A DNA stretch of 64,000 bases from a bacterium 210820-DFI.6.37 (GCA_020558355.1 JAJCKG010000005.1:111250-175249), one strand, 5' to 3'; shown: positions 1 through 9,195, counted from the first letter of the stretch. The notes: generated by a model not told the origin, from the sequence alone. Program-made: numbers and translations.

Positions 1-325
1 CCAGCCCGATAGCCTTCTTTTCCGGATCAAAAAACCAGACCGGAAGGCAGTCCGCGTGTACCGTAGTAAGAAGTACGCCTGGCACATTTGTAATCATGCC
101 ATCCGTACCGGGAAGCGTCACCGGTCCGTCTCCCTTCTCCCGTATAACCTGAATATGGTTTTTGTGGACCTGCTCCGGACAGATCCGCTGCATCCCAGCA
201 AGACCCTGTTTTTCAAAAACGGCCTCATGGTAATAGGGACTGCCCTTACAGGCTCCGTATTTCGTAGAAAAGAAGCCTTTTACACCGGAAAACTCCGAGA
301 AAATTTCCAGATATAACTGTTTCAT
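1..325 (-). CDS. PgeF/YfiH-family (multicopper polyphenol oxidase-like, LACC1) protein, 3' part outside the window
   Basis: The first 108 codons of a minus-strand gene are visible; the rest lies beyond the left edge. The translated piece contains QVHKNH and TVHADCLPVWFF, which match the conserved histidine and the H-A-D-C metal-site motifs of the YfiH/PgeF/LACC1 family. Known members act as peptidoglycan-editing factors or as purine nucleoside phosphorylase/adenosine deaminase-type enzymes; which activity applies here cannot be told. The ATG at 325 is preceded by a GAGGG ribosome site. It is the last gene of the minus-strand series that starts with the acetolactate-synthase-type gene, separated from it by a structured 180-nt gap. 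Confidence 0.85.
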   Translation of the reverse strand, partial: MKQLYLEIFSEFSGVKGFFSTKYGACKGSPYYHEAVFEKQGLAGMQRICPEQVHKNHIQVIREKGDGPVTLPGTDGMITNVPGVLLTTVHADCLPVWFFDPEKKAIGL

Positions 326-389
326 GTCTTTTTCCCTCTTTCTCTTGTCAGCTTGATTCGAAATTATTGTATCACAAACCTGGCCGCGC

Positions 390-475
390 AAAAAGCAGGA
401 GCCTGCCCGCGTTTTCGCTCCATTATACGCGTCCCTCTCGCGTAAATCGTATCCCACGGCAGATTCCTGCTTTTT
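390..475. repeat. Structured inverted repeat, possible terminator or attenuator
   Basis: Two 18-nt arms (390-407 and 458-475) are complementary at 16 of 18 positions and each begins or ends with a run of A or T. The 50-nt interior holds a smaller hairpin, TACGCG/CGCGTA, around 426-444. Read on the minus strand, the downstream arm GCAGGCTCCTGC can also fold on itself before TTTTT, so two alternative folds are possible. It sits between the acetolactate-synthase-type gene and the pgeF-like gene. A bidirectional terminator is the simplest reading; an attenuator is possible. I could not match it to a T-box or known riboswitch. Confidence 0.5.
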
Positions 476-503
476 CTCACCTTATTTATAAGCCTGTGAA
501 AAG

Positions 504-2303
504 CTATTTTTCTTCGCTGTTTCTCTCCAGATTCCGCGCTTCCTGCTGCTGTGACAGCTGAGCCAGCTGGGCCGACAGCTTCATGTTTTCATCGTAATCC
601 ACCCTGCAGTCGATCAGCGCCGGTACGTCCTGCCGGAAGGCCTCTTCCAGAATCGGAATCAGGTCATCCGCCTTTTCCACCCGGTATCCTTTTCCGCCCA
701 TGACTTCCGCCAGAGCTACAAAATCCGGGTTGGTAAAATCCGTATAGCAGGTCTTTCCAAAATGCTCCATCTGCTTCCACTTGATCAGGCCGTAGCCGCT
801 GTCATTGAGGATCAGGGTAACAAAGTTGGTTCCAATGCGGGCGGCTGTCTCCAGCTCCTGCATATTCATCATAAATCCGCCGTCACCAGTTACAGCCAGC
901 ACTTTTTTATCTGGGTTCACCAGCTTGGCCGCTATGGCTCCCGGAATAGCGATTCCCATGGAAGCAAACCCGTTGGAAATGATACAGGTGTTTGGCTTGT
1001 AGCAGTTGTAGTGTCTCGCAATCCACATTTTATGAGCGCCCACGTCGGATACCAGAATATCCTCTTTTCCCATGACCTTCCGCACATCGTGAAGCACCCG
1101 CTGCGGCTTCATTGGGAAGGCGTCATCAAATTCATACTGATCGTGGTCCGCCTGAATCTTCGCTTTGATCTCCAACGCGTAATCCGGTTCTGTTTCCCGT
1201 TCCGAGCGGCGGAGGATCTCATAAAGAGAATCGGAGGTATCCCCTACAACCTGTACCTCCGGCTGATAACGCTTGTTGATATGAGCCGCCTGAGTTCCGA
1301 TATGAATTACTTTGTGGTTATTCTCCGGATTCCACTTTCTCGGGAAACATTCTACGATATCGTAGCCGATGCCGATGATGGTGTCCGCTTCATCGAAAAT
1401 CTGATTGATATAATCCCGCTGAGGAATACCGATGGTCCACATGGAATATGGATTGTCAAAAGGAATAATCCCCTTTGCCATCATGGTGTTGGCAACCGGA
1501 ATTCTCAGCTCTGTGGCAAACTCTGTAATTGCCTGAGCGGCTCCATCCCGCACCGCGCTGTAGCCGGCCAGAATCAAAGGCCGCTTTGCCCGCGAAATTC
1601 TTCTCGCGGCCCGCTCGATGGACTGGAAAGACGCGATCCCCTTCTGCGGCGCTACTCTCCGCATCGGCACGCCCTGGGCCGGCATCTTGGCCACATTGTC
1701 CGGCAGGTCGATATGAACGGCTCCCGGCTTTTCCGATTCGGCATATTTGAAAGCGATCCGCACGATTTCCGGAACGGTATCCGGCCGCAGGATCTGTTTG
1801 GACTTCTTTGTGATAGGTTCAAAAACCTTTTCCAGATCAAGATACTGATGCGCGGTCAGGTGCATCCGGTCCGTGGCTACCTGCCCTGTAATGGCCAGCA
1901 CCGGCGCCCCGTCCAGATTGGCGTCAGCTACGCCTGTAACCAGATTGGTGGCTCCCGGCCCCAGTGTGGAAAGACAGACCCCTGTCTTGCCGGTGAGCCG
2001 GCCGTAAACATCGGCCATAAAAGCGGCTCCCTGCTCATGCCTTGTTGTGATAAACTCAATCGAAGATTTTTCGATCGCGTTCATGAGATCCAGGTTTTCT
2101 TCTCCCGGTATCCCGAATATGTATTTTACCCCTTCCTGTTCCAGACACTCCACCAGCAGATCCGCTGTGGTCCGCTCAAAATCAGGAGGAGTATGCGGCG
2201 CTACTCCGCTCTCCTTTAAGATTTTCAGATAATGATCGATTTGCTGCTTTCTCTGCAGATCCTCTTCATTTCTCATGATTGTAAACAAGCCTCCCATTTT
2301 CAC
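504..2303 (-). CDS. Acetolactate synthase-type thiamine-diphosphate enzyme
   Basis: The protein has the three-domain ThDP enzyme layout. The N-terminal PYR domain contains FGIPGEENLDL and the catalytic glutamate in RHEQGAAFMADVYGRLTG. A central domain follows, then a C-terminal PP domain with the ThDP/Mg motif GDGGFMM ending in LNDSGYG. Acetolactate synthases condense two pyruvates to acetolactate with CO2 release; pyruvate oxidases and other paralogues share this fold, so the reaction is likely but not proven. No small regulatory subunit gene is next to it. At up to 599 aa it is longer than the usual 550-570 because of an N-terminal extension of about 45 residues. ATG codons at 2303, 2297 and 2276 are all possible starts. 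Confidence 0.8.
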   Translation of the reverse strand: MKMGGLFTIMRNEEDLQRKQQIDHYLKILKESGVAPHTPPDFERTTADLLVECLEQEGVKYIFGIPGEENLDLMNAIEKSSIEFITTRHEQGAAFMADVYGRLTGKTGVCLSTLGPGATNLVTGVADANLDGAPVLAITGQVATDRMHLTAHQYLDLEKVFEPITKKSKQILRPDTVPEIVRIAFKYAESEKPGAVHIDLPDNVAKMPAQGVPMRRVAPQKGIASFQSIERAARRISRAKRPLILAGYSAVRDGAAQAITEFATELRIPVANTMMAKGIIPFDNPYSMWTIGIPQRDYINQIFDEADTIIGIGYDIVECFPRKWNPENNHKVIHIGTQAAHINKRYQPEVQVVGDTSDSLYEILRRSERETEPDYALEIKAKIQADHDQYEFDDAFPMKPQRVLHDVRKVMGKEDILVSDVGAHKMWIARHYNCYKPNTCIISNGFASMGIAIPGAIAAKLVNPDKKVLAVTGDGGFMMNMQELETAARIGTNFVTLILNDSGYGLIKWKQMEHFGKTCYTDFTNPDFVALAEVMGGKGYRVEKADDLIPILEEAFRQDVPALIDCRVDYDENMKLSAQLAQLSQQQEARNLERNSEEK

Positions 2304-2342
2304 TCTCTATTTTTGTATACAATAGACCTTTCGGCCTTCTCT

Positions 2343-2371
2343 AGTATGCGACAGGTTCGGCTTTTTATCAA
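2343..2371 (-). promoter_or_regulatory. Sigma-70-type promoter of the acetolactate-synthase-type gene
   Basis: On the minus strand TTGATA (2366-2371) is separated by exactly 17 nt from CATACT (2343-2348), about 40 nt upstream of the start codon. A small GGCC-GAAA-GGTC hairpin lies in the short leader. Confidence 0.55.
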
Positions 2372-2410
2372 GGTTTTTTTGATGATTATTTATGTTTTTT
2401 TAGCCATACA

Positions 2411-2908
2411 TTATGGGATCGCCCAGAATCCCGTAAGTCCGCAGACAAGACCGAATACGGCTCCCGCCGCTACATCCTTTGGGAAGTGTACCCCTCCCAC
2501 GACCCGGAGCGCAGCCATGACCGCTCCCAAAACCAGCAGCGCCGCCCCTGCCGCCGGAAGAAAACGCAGGAAGGTCATGCCGATCATAAAGGCGGAAAAC
2601 ACATGACGGCTTGGAAAGGATTTTCCCTTTGTATTTTTAGGGACCGCGGGCGGGATGCCATAGACTTCATAGGGCCTTGGCGCGCAGTACAGATAGCGAA
2701 AGCAGCTGAGGATCACAAAGGAGATTCCCGGGACCAGCACGGCCCGGAGCAGCTCCGGATTTCTCTGTACCGCCAGATACCCCAAAAGAAACGGATAAGC
2801 GATATAGGATATTCTGGTCAGGATCTTATCGGCCGCGATGAGCGCCCCTCGCGCTTTTGGGCGCGCGTCAAAATACCCCATTCGTTTTTTATAAGTTTCT
2901 CTGCTCAT
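2411..2908 (-). CDS. PAP2-family phosphatase, membrane-associated
   Basis: At 165 aa this is a small PAP2/acid-phosphatase superfamily membrane protein. All three catalytic signatures are present: the CAPRPYEVYG stretch (motif 1), FPSRHVFSAF (PSGH-type motif 2 with Ser-Arg-His) and RVVGGVHFPKDV (motif 3 with Arg, His and Asp). Between them are several hydrophobic segments. Family members remove phosphate from lipids such as undecaprenyl-pyrophosphate or phosphatidic acid at the membrane; the substrate is not evident. The start has a clear GGAGG site. It begins 16 nt after the stop of the upstream helicase gene and is probably co-transcribed with it. Confidence 0.85.
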   Translation of the reverse strand: MSRETYKKRMGYFDARPKARGALIAADKILTRISYIAYPFLLGYLAVQRNPELLRAVLVPGISFVILSCFRYLYCAPRPYEVYGIPPAVPKNTKGKSFPSRHVFSAFMIGMTFLRFLPAAGAALLVLGAVMAALRVVGGVHFPKDVAAGAVFGLVCGLTGFWAIP

Positions 2909-2924
2909 AGATATTCCCCGCCTC

Positions 2925-5900
2925 CTACAGCTTCTTAAAGTACTCGATCAGAATTTCTTTCATATAATGGTACCGCCGGGCATAGGTGTTGTCCACCCGG
3001 ATCAGCTCAAAATTATGCTGACGGCACAGCTCCTTTTTCCTGCGGTCCCGGTCCCGGACAGCGCTGTCCAGAAGATGCTCCTTGCCGTCCAGTTCAATGG
3101 CAAGGACCGGCAGCTCTTTGCCGCCTCCCGCTTTTTCGTATACGACAAAATCAAAGCTTCCCGTATAAAAAAGAGGGTCCGACCCGTGCTTTTCATCGAA
3201 AACGTGGGAAATGCCCACCTCCCGGTGAATGACATATTTTTTCCCGGCCACCAGAATATTGCTCAGCGCGTGGTCCAGGGTCTCCAGAAAAGCGGCCTCC
3301 GTTTCGGTGCTGTAGGGCTTGATTCCCAGCGCCCGGGTCGCCGCGGTCTTTGGCGTGACCTGGGAGGTTCCGTTGGTGCGAATGTACTCTACCAGCTCAT
3401 AAAGATCGTCGCTGTCCTGGCCCTGATGCAGCCGCTCCAGATTCCGGCTGCTGGAAAAGAGCACCAGCTGTTCTCTGGCCCTGGAGGTTGCCACATTGAT
3501 CAATTCCTTATTATTTTTCAGCCACCCATAGGTCTTTTGAAAGGTCTGATCTGTCACAGCCAGGGAAAAGAGAATCACATCCTTCTCATCCCCCTGAAAG
3601 GCGTGGACTGTTCCGCACTGAACATCCTCGATTCCGCTTTCCCGCAGGCACTGATTGATGTAATCCCTTTGGTTTGCAAAGGGCGTGATGACGCCGATTT
3701 TTTTATCCCGGTTTTCCCGGATATATTCTAAAATCTTAGCCGCCTCAGCAGGCGCTGTATTTCTTTGAACCGCCGTATTCTCCTCCAGATCCACATAAAG
3801 CAGCGGGTCCTTTTGCCAGGCGCTGCTGTGAATCTTCAGCTTGTTATTGTAGTATTTTTTATTGTTAAAGCCGATGATCTTTTCGTGACACCGATAATGG
3901 TAGCTGAGCAGGATCTCGTCGCTGACCGAATCGCAGGCCAGATAGGTTTTATAAATCGAGTTTTCGATATAATCGTATTCCTGCCCTACCCGGTACCGCT
4001 TTCTCAGGGCCTGATTGTTCCTGGGGTCCAGCACAATGACCGGACTCAGCTGCTGCGGGTCTCCCACCAGCATAAGGTTCTCGCCCCGGATGATGGGAAC
4101 CAGAGAAACAGCGCAGTTGCACTGACTGGCTTCATCGATAATGACCATATCAAAATAAGGCTTTGGAGGTCCAAGCCTGTGGGCGGAAATACAGGTTGTG
4201 ATCACGATGGGGAAGATTCTGAGAAACTTTTTCAGATTTTCCTCCTGGCTCAGATACCGGTTAAACTCCCTGGTCCGCTCCTCTTTCGGTCCCTCCGCGA
4301 GAACGATATCCAGCAGGTCCTGATTTTTCGGTTCTTTCAGCCGCTGGATGTATTTTGCGGAAATGTAATAAAGGTACTTGCCAAACTCCTCTTCATCCTG
4401 ATCGATCAAAGGCTTTACATCCTCTTCCCGGACGCTTCCAGCGGCAGCCAGGCGCTGCTCCACCTGTCTCAGCTGACGGCCCTGCAGCTCCGCCTGAAGG
4501 GTCAGATTCCGCTGCTCCTGAAGCAGCCGCTGGATGGCCTCTTTTCGTTCCTCCAGGTCCAGCGTTTCTTCATACTTTTTCAAAAGTCCGGACAACTGAC
4601 GGGTCCGCTGGATCTTGTCGCCTTTGTTTCGTTTCAGGGTATTGTCGTAAACCTGGATTTGGGAAGTCTGCTGATAAAGCTGCCGGATATCCTCCAGCGC
4701 TTCTTCCGTCTTTTCCGCGTTTCCCAGGCGGACCACCGGCAGCGGCACGGGCTTTCCCTTGTAGGTCAGCTTCCGCAGTTTTTGGAACACCCCATCGATA
4801 GGATGGTTGTTATGAGAAGCGAACAGTACGGTCCTTTCATTGAAAAAAGCCGTGGTAATGGTGTTCAGGATGGTGCTGGTCTTTCCGGTCCCAGGAGGTC
4901 CCTGGATGTAGGAAAGGGGATATTTCATGCCGTGATGGATGGCCAGAAGCTGATCCAGATTTACCCGCCGGTCCATGAGGGCCAGAGGATACTGCTTTCT
5001 CCGGACCGGACGCTTTGTCAGCTCTCCAAAAAAGGCCCGAACGGGAAGCGTGGCGCTGCCTGTCTCATACATTTCCACAATGGCCGAGTATTCCTGATTC
5101 AGATCCAGCAAAAGCTCCCGGTCTATGGTCATCAGATAGGGCCGGTCATCCACGCCCCGAAGCCGCGGGTTGAGCTGTGTAATCAGGTCTTTGATCTCTT
5201 CCTGATGATTTTCGAAATCGTCTAAAAGGCTGCTGTATTCCTCCGGCAGAAAGCGGCGGACGCTGAGCTTTTCCCCTTCCAGCGTAAATTCTCTGCAAAT
5301 GGTAATCTCCTCATCCGCAATCAGCCTTCTCCCGGCCACATCGAAGTTCATTTTCCGGTAAGCCATCACATACAGCCCTCTGTCCGTAGGGACGCTCAGC
5401 AGATTCATACAGAGCTGACGGATCTGTTTTTTCTTTTTTTCCCGCTCCGATTGGTGACGGTGCTGAAACTGCCGGACAATTTCCCGAAACTGCTCCGGCT
5501 CCAGCTTGTAAACACCGCGCTCCGTCTTTTCTCCGTCCAGACCGGGAATCAACGCGAAATCGCTCTTGTAAGGGGTTGTGTCCATTCTGCTGCAGTCGGC
5601 CAGATAATTGAGGATCTTCAGATTGACCGAATGCCCAAACAGCTCCCTGTACTGATAGGGATCCCGTTGTATGTCCTCCACTAAACGGCGGTTCACCGGA
5701 TGAAATGAACCCTCTACTACTCCGGAGGACAGGATGGAATCGATATAGATCCTGTGAAAGTCCTTCAGCGCGTATTTGGACAGATGAAGACCCGATACAC
5801 TGAGGGACCGGTCTTTGATATGCAGGTCGTTGATGCCGATCCAGTATCGGGTCACTTCGCCGTTTTTATTTTTATATTCAATACTGAGCCACCGTCCTTC

Positions 5901-5939
5901 GTGAATGGCCCGGAAAATATCACGGTTGATCGTATTCAT
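2925..5939 (-). CDS. WYL-like / superfamily 1 helicase / DUF2726 protein
   Basis: A 1004-aa protein with three parts. Residues 1-80 (IFRAIHEGRWLSIEYKNKNG and the following beta-rich stretch) resemble a WYL ligand-sensing domain. The core is a DNA2/NAM7-type SF1 helicase: Walker A GPPGTGKT at 347-354, a long coiled-coil insert at about 440-500, Walker B VIIDEASQCN, GDPQQLSPV and the late motif HAFQGDEKDVILFSLA. The C-terminal 110 residues contain AIELDGKEH and look like DUF2726, related to restriction-endonuclease folds (D...E-x-D-G-K). It probably remodels or cuts nucleic acid in an ATP-dependent way. WYL domains often sense nucleic acid in DNA-repair and phage-defence proteins, but no other defence gene is adjacent. 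AGAGG precedes the ATG at 5939. Confidence 0.8.
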   Translation of the reverse strand: MNTINRDIFRAIHEGRWLSIEYKNKNGEVTRYWIGINDLHIKDRSLSVSGLHLSKYALKDFHRIYIDSILSSGVVEGSFHPVNRRLVEDIQRDPYQYRELFGHSVNLKILNYLADCSRMDTTPYKSDFALIPGLDGEKTERGVYKLEPEQFREIVRQFQHRHQSEREKKKKQIRQLCMNLLSVPTDRGLYVMAYRKMNFDVAGRRLIADEEITICREFTLEGEKLSVRRFLPEEYSSLLDDFENHQEEIKDLITQLNPRLRGVDDRPYLMTIDRELLLDLNQEYSAIVEMYETGSATLPVRAFFGELTKRPVRRKQYPLALMDRRVNLDQLLAIHHGMKYPLSYIQGPPGTGKTSTILNTITTAFFNERTVLFASHNNHPIDGVFQKLRKLTYKGKPVPLPVVRLGNAEKTEEALEDIRQLYQQTSQIQVYDNTLKRNKGDKIQRTRQLSGLLKKYEETLDLEERKEAIQRLLQEQRNLTLQAELQGRQLRQVEQRLAAAGSVREEDVKPLIDQDEEEFGKYLYYISAKYIQRLKEPKNQDLLDIVLAEGPKEERTREFNRYLSQEENLKKFLRIFPIVITTCISAHRLGPPKPYFDMVIIDEASQCNCAVSLVPIIRGENLMLVGDPQQLSPVIVLDPRNNQALRKRYRVGQEYDYIENSIYKTYLACDSVSDEILLSYHYRCHEKIIGFNNKKYYNNKLKIHSSAWQKDPLLYVDLEENTAVQRNTAPAEAAKILEYIRENRDKKIGVITPFANQRDYINQCLRESGIEDVQCGTVHAFQGDEKDVILFSLAVTDQTFQKTYGWLKNNKELINVATSRAREQLVLFSSSRNLERLHQGQDSDDLYELVEYIRTNGTSQVTPKTAATRALGIKPYSTETEAAFLETLDHALSNILVAGKKYVIHREVGISHVFDEKHGSDPLFYTGSFDFVVYEKAGGGKELPVLAIELDGKEHLLDSAVRDRDRRKKELCRQHNFELIRVDNTYARRYHYMKEILIEYFKKL

Positions 5940-6024
5940 AAGAAACCTCTGCTTCAGGGCTAAGCCTTGTCTTTTCTCCTGTAAAAATTTAAATCGGTTT
6001 CTTTTATCTTATACGAAAACCGCC

Positions 6025-6909
6025 TTAATGGCAATACCGCCTCTGGGACAAAAGCAGCCCCGCCAGGGTCAGAACTACGCCCGCTCCCGCCAGCGGCGTC
6101 AGCCGTTCATGGAGCACCAGCGCGGAGGTAATCACCGTAATAACCGGAACCATATAAATGTATACGCTGGTCTTCACCGCGCCCAGGACTTTTACGGCGA
6201 AATTCCAGGTCACAAAGCACAGAGCCGACGCTCCCAGGCCCAGAAACAGAAGATTTGCCAGATTTGCGGGCTCTGTAAACCGGCTGGCCCGCAGATGGAA
6301 GTCGAAAAGAAACAGAGCGGGGATCATAAAGAGGATACCGTAAAAGAAGATCCTCCTTGTGGTCAGGATGGTGGAATAACCGTAGGCGCTGATTTTCCTT
6401 GTCAGCACGGAATAGCAGGCCCAGACCGCCGCCGCGGCCAGCGCCAGCAGGTCGCCTCTCAGATCCAGCTCCATTCCCTCTCCGGGAAAGCTGATGAGGC
6501 AAATCCCCACCATAGCCGTCGCGAAACCGGCAAAAAAGGAGGCGCTCAGCTTCTCTTCCCGCTTCATAAAAAGGCGGGACAGCACTGCTGTGAAAAAAGG
6601 AGCGGCTGAGACAATGACCCCTACATTGGAAGCCATTGTGTAGGTAAGGGCGATGTTTTCCAGCAGATAATATAGACAGATTCCGCAAAGGCCCGCGGCG
6701 GCAAAGGTCAGCTCCCGCCGCGCCCCGGTCCCTCTCAGCGCGTGAGGACAGGCCAGCAGCAGCGCCGCGAAGCCCAGCGCAAAGCGAAAAAATAAAATTT
6801 CTACGGGCTGAAAATCCACCAGCAAAAGCTTGGTGGAAATAAAAGTGGTTCCCCATAAAAGGATGGTAAATAACGCCGCCGCGTGTCCGGCTGTATGTTT
6901 ATGCTCCAT
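6025..6909 (-). CDS. EamA/DMT-family transporter
   Basis: A 294-aa polytopic membrane protein with about ten hydrophobic segments arranged as two EamA repeats: the first half begins ALFTILLWGTTFISTKLL and the second GDLLALAAAAVWACYSVLTRK. Such proteins export or exchange small metabolites (amino acids, nucleosides, drugs); the substrate cannot be inferred. Its start overlaps the end of the AraC-type regulator by 11 nt. The pair is therefore one transcription unit, and the regulator is the likely controller of the exporter. Confidence 0.88.
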   Translation of the reverse strand: MEHKHTAGHAAALFTILLWGTTFISTKLLLVDFQPVEILFFRFALGFAALLLACPHALRGTGARRELTFAAAGLCGICLYYLLENIALTYTMASNVGVIVSAAPFFTAVLSRLFMKREEKLSASFFAGFATAMVGICLISFPGEGMELDLRGDLLALAAAAVWACYSVLTRKISAYGYSTILTTRRIFFYGILFMIPALFLFDFHLRASRFTEPANLANLLFLGLGASALCFVTWNFAVKVLGAVKTSVYIYMVPVITVITSALVLHERLTPLAGAGVVLTLAGLLLSQRRYCH

Positions 6910-7747
6910 GGCTGCTTTCCTTTTTGTCCTTTGTCTTCTTATCCCGCGCGATATCCCGATACGCGCCGGGAGTAAGTCCGATAAACCTGGTAAAATAGTT
7001 GGTAAAGTGGCTTTGATCAGAAAATCCGGTGGCCAGTGCCGCTTCTCCAGGGGAAACGCCTTCCTGCAGCAGCGCCTTCGCTTTATTCACCCGGACCGCT
7101 TCCAGATACCGGTACGGGGTCACGCCCTTTTCCTTTGTAAAGGCCCTCAGCAGTGTGGATTTGCTCAGCCCCGCGCAGCCGCACAGCTGACTGAGGTGGA
7201 TCCGCTCCGCGTAATGCCGCTCTATAAAGCCGCACGCCTTTTCAATTTCCGCCCTGCACTCAGGCAGCCGGTAATCCCGGCAATTCCCGTACTTTTGTGT
7301 CAGGATAGCTACCAGCACCAGCAGCAGCTCTTCTTTTTCCAGACCCTCAGACCGCTCCATGATCCGGCTGTGAAGCCTTCGAAGACAGTCCGCCGCCTCC
7401 TGGTCTCGGACCACGCTGCGCAAAAATCCGGGCAGGCTCCGGGGCCGACCGGGTTTCGCTTCCCGCATCAGGTCCAGCATGACCTCCTTTGGAATATTAA
7501 GGCCCCGGTAATCCAGGGGTTCTTCCCCTTCTCTGTCGCAGGAATGATTATCTCCGGGATTCAGAAGCATAATATCCCCCTTGCTCAGCGTATATTCTTT
7601 ATTCTTGCAGGAAAAGCGGCGGGCGCCGTCTTCCACAATGCCGATCACATAATGCTCATGAAAATGATTGGGGAAAGGCTGGGAAAACCGGCAGGCTTCA
7701 ATCTGCAGATCCGCGTCAAAAACTACGGCTGGGATGGATTTTTTCAT
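6899..7747 (-). CDS. AraC-family transcriptional regulator with N-terminal cupin
   Basis: 282 aa. The N-terminal half has the AraC arm/cupin pattern (HFHEHYVIGIVEDGARRF, then LSKGDIMLLNPGDNHSC) that binds an effector. The C-terminal 100 residues hold two helix-turn-helix units, including LSQLCGCAGLSKSTLLRAFTK and the signature ALATGFSDQSHFTNYFTRF followed by GLTPGAYR. GGAGG lies before the ATG. Overlap with the EamA gene suggests it governs that exporter; the ligand is unknown. Confidence 0.9.
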   Translation of the reverse strand: MKKSIPAVVFDADLQIEACRFSQPFPNHFHEHYVIGIVEDGARRFSCKNKEYTLSKGDIMLLNPGDNHSCDREGEEPLDYRGLNIPKEVMLDLMREAKPGRPRSLPGFLRSVVRDQEAADCLRRLHSRIMERSEGLEKEELLLVLVAILTQKYGNCRDYRLPECRAEIEKACGFIERHYAERIHLSQLCGCAGLSKSTLLRAFTKEKGVTPYRYLEAVRVNKAKALLQEGVSPGEAALATGFSDQSHFTNYFTRFIGLTPGAYRDIARDKKTKDKKESSHGA

Positions 7748-7846
7748 AAGTAGTTCCTCCTGTCTGCTTCTTATTTTATCAGATGAGCGGCCTGCGGGTC
7801 TTGTAATATATCTTCATTTTTCTTCGTTATAAACAGGTACAAAAAT

Positions 7847-7868
7847 CGGCCCTGTGCCGGGCCGTATT
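7847..7868 (-). terminator. Rho-independent terminator after the peroxiredoxin gene
   Basis: On the minus strand, CGGCCC-GGCACA-GGGCCG (7847-7864 on the given strand) is followed by ATTTTTG, 40 nt beyond the stop codon of the peroxiredoxin gene. Confidence 0.7.
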
Positions 7869-7903
7869 TGTTCCTGGCGCTTCCGCCGCATAGCGGTCCA
7901 TTT

Positions 7904-8356
7904 TTAAAGAAGCTCCAGCATCTGCCGCGGATTATCAGCCGCTTTTACTTTTTCAAAGGCCTCTTTAATCACGCCCTCCTCATCGATCAGATAAGTGGTA
8001 CGCACAACGCCCATGGTCTTTTTACCGTACATATTTTTTTCTTTCCATACGTCGTAGGCCTTGATGGCTGTAAGCTCCGGATCAGAAAGGAGCAGGAAAG
8101 GCAGGCTCTGCTTTTCCTCAAAGCGTTTGTGGGAGGCCACTGTGTCCTTGCTGACACCGATGACCACCGCGTCTTTTTCCTGAAACGAAGGGTACAGCTG
8201 ACCGAACCCGCACGCCTGCTTTGTGCAGCCGGGGGTATTGTCTTTTGGATAAAAGTATAGAATAACTTTTTTCCCTTTAAATTCTTCCAGCGTATGGTTC
8301 TGTCCGTTCTGGTCCGGCAGGTTAATGGCCGGAGCTTTTGTTCCTGGTTGCAGCAT
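7904..8356 (-). CDS. bcp: Thiol peroxidase, BCP/PrxQ-type peroxiredoxin
   Basis: 150 aa, the normal length for bacterioferritin comigratory protein. The active site NTPGCTKQACGF places the peroxidatic cysteine at residue 44 and a resolving cysteine five residues later at 49, as in alpha-type PrxQ. It reduces hydrogen peroxide and alkyl hydroperoxides with thioredoxin as reductant, in the cytoplasm. The adjacent rubrerythrin-PerR genes make this a peroxide-defence neighbourhood. A strong AAGGAGG site precedes the ATG. No PerR-like palindrome was seen directly before it. Confidence 0.93.
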   Translation of the reverse strand: MLQPGTKAPAINLPDQNGQNHTLEEFKGKKVILYFYPKDNTPGCTKQACGFGQLYPSFQEKDAVVIGVSKDTVASHKRFEEKQSLPFLLLSDPELTAIKAYDVWKEKNMYGKKTMGVVRTTYLIDEEGVIKEAFEKVKAADNPRQMLELL

Positions 8357-8481
8357 GATTGTATCCTCCTTATTTGTTTTCCTCTTTTTACAGGCTGCCG
8401 TTCCGCTTTTTTTACCAGAGGCAGGAAAGCGGCAGAATTTCCATAATGGGTCTCCGCCGCTTTCTTCGAGGAATCCTGGAA

Positions 8482-9138
8482 TCAGTAATTTTCCTTGCGA
8501 ACTTCAAAATAGCTCTGCGCGTGTTTGCAAACCGGGCAGACATCCGGAGCCTCTTTTCCGGTTACCATGTGTCCGCATACTCTGCATTCCCATACAGTCT
8601 CTTCCTTCTTTTCAAAGACCTGTTTGGTCTCTACATTATTGAGCAGGGCCCGGTACCGCTCTTCGTGGCTCTTTTCGATGGCGGCCACTCCCCGGAACTG
8701 CTCGGCAAGCTCCGGAAAGCCTTCTTCATCCGCTTCTTTTGCCATGCGCTTGTACATTTCGGTCCATTCCTCATTTTCACCCTGAGCGGCGTGAAGCAGG
8801 TTTTGCGCTGTATCGCCCAGCTCTCCCAGGGCCTTGAACCACAGCTTCGCGTGCTGCTTTTCATTTTCAGCGGTCTTTAAGAATAATTCCGCGATTTGCT
8901 CGTAGCCCGCCTCTCTCGCAACCTCGGCAAAATATGTATATTTATTTCTTGCCTGGGATTCTCCCGCAAAAGCTTCCCACAGATTCTTTTCTGTCTTTGT
9001 TCCGGCATACGGGTTGTTTCCCGCCGCTTCTTCTACTTCTTTAAATTTTGACGCGGGCTGGCGGCAAACCGGGCACTGAGCCGGAGCCTCTTCTCCCTCG
9101 TGTACATAACCACATACTGTACATATAAATTTTTTCAT
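8482..9138 (-). CDS. Rubrerythrin with N- and C-terminal rubredoxin domains
   Basis: 218 aa from the ATG at 9138, which has AGGAG eight bases upstream; an in-frame ATG 18 nt earlier is less well placed. Domain order: a rubredoxin-type Fe(Cys)4 knuckle (CTVCGY and CPVCRQ, residues 5-30), a ferritin-like diiron four-helix domain (about 45-165) with [15 protein letters not shown] and EKQHAKLW glutamate/histidine ligands, and a second rubredoxin knuckle (CRVCGH and [11 protein letters not shown]). Classical rubrerythrin has only one rubredoxin domain. It detoxifies hydrogen peroxide with electrons passed through the rubredoxin centres. It lies 57 nt after PerR in the same direction, so PerR probably controls it. 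Confidence 0.92.
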   Translation of the reverse strand: MKKFICTVCGYVHEGEEAPAQCPVCRQPASKFKEVEEAAGNNPYAGTKTEKNLWEAFAGESQARNKYTYFAEVAREAGYEQIAELFLKTAENEKQHAKLWFKALGELGDTAQNLLHAAQGENEEWTEMYKRMAKEADEEGFPELAEQFRGVAAIEKSHEERYRALLNNVETKQVFEKKEETVWECRVCGHMVTGKEAPDVCPVCKHAQSYFEVRKENY

Positions 9139-9195
9139 TTCTTTTCTCCTCTTCATTCTTATCCTGTTTTTTGACTTCCCTGAAAGGGCGCGGGA

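Noticed and set aside
390..475. T-box leader
   Set aside because: No specifier loop and no AGGGTGG-type conserved T-box sequence were found, and the downstream gene is not an aminoacyl-tRNA or amino-acid gene.
762..2219. Long plus-strand open frame opposite the acetolactate-synthase-type gene
   Set aside because: It is a shadow of the real gene: the minus strand carries clear ThDP-enzyme motifs, while this frame shows no domain and no ribosome site.
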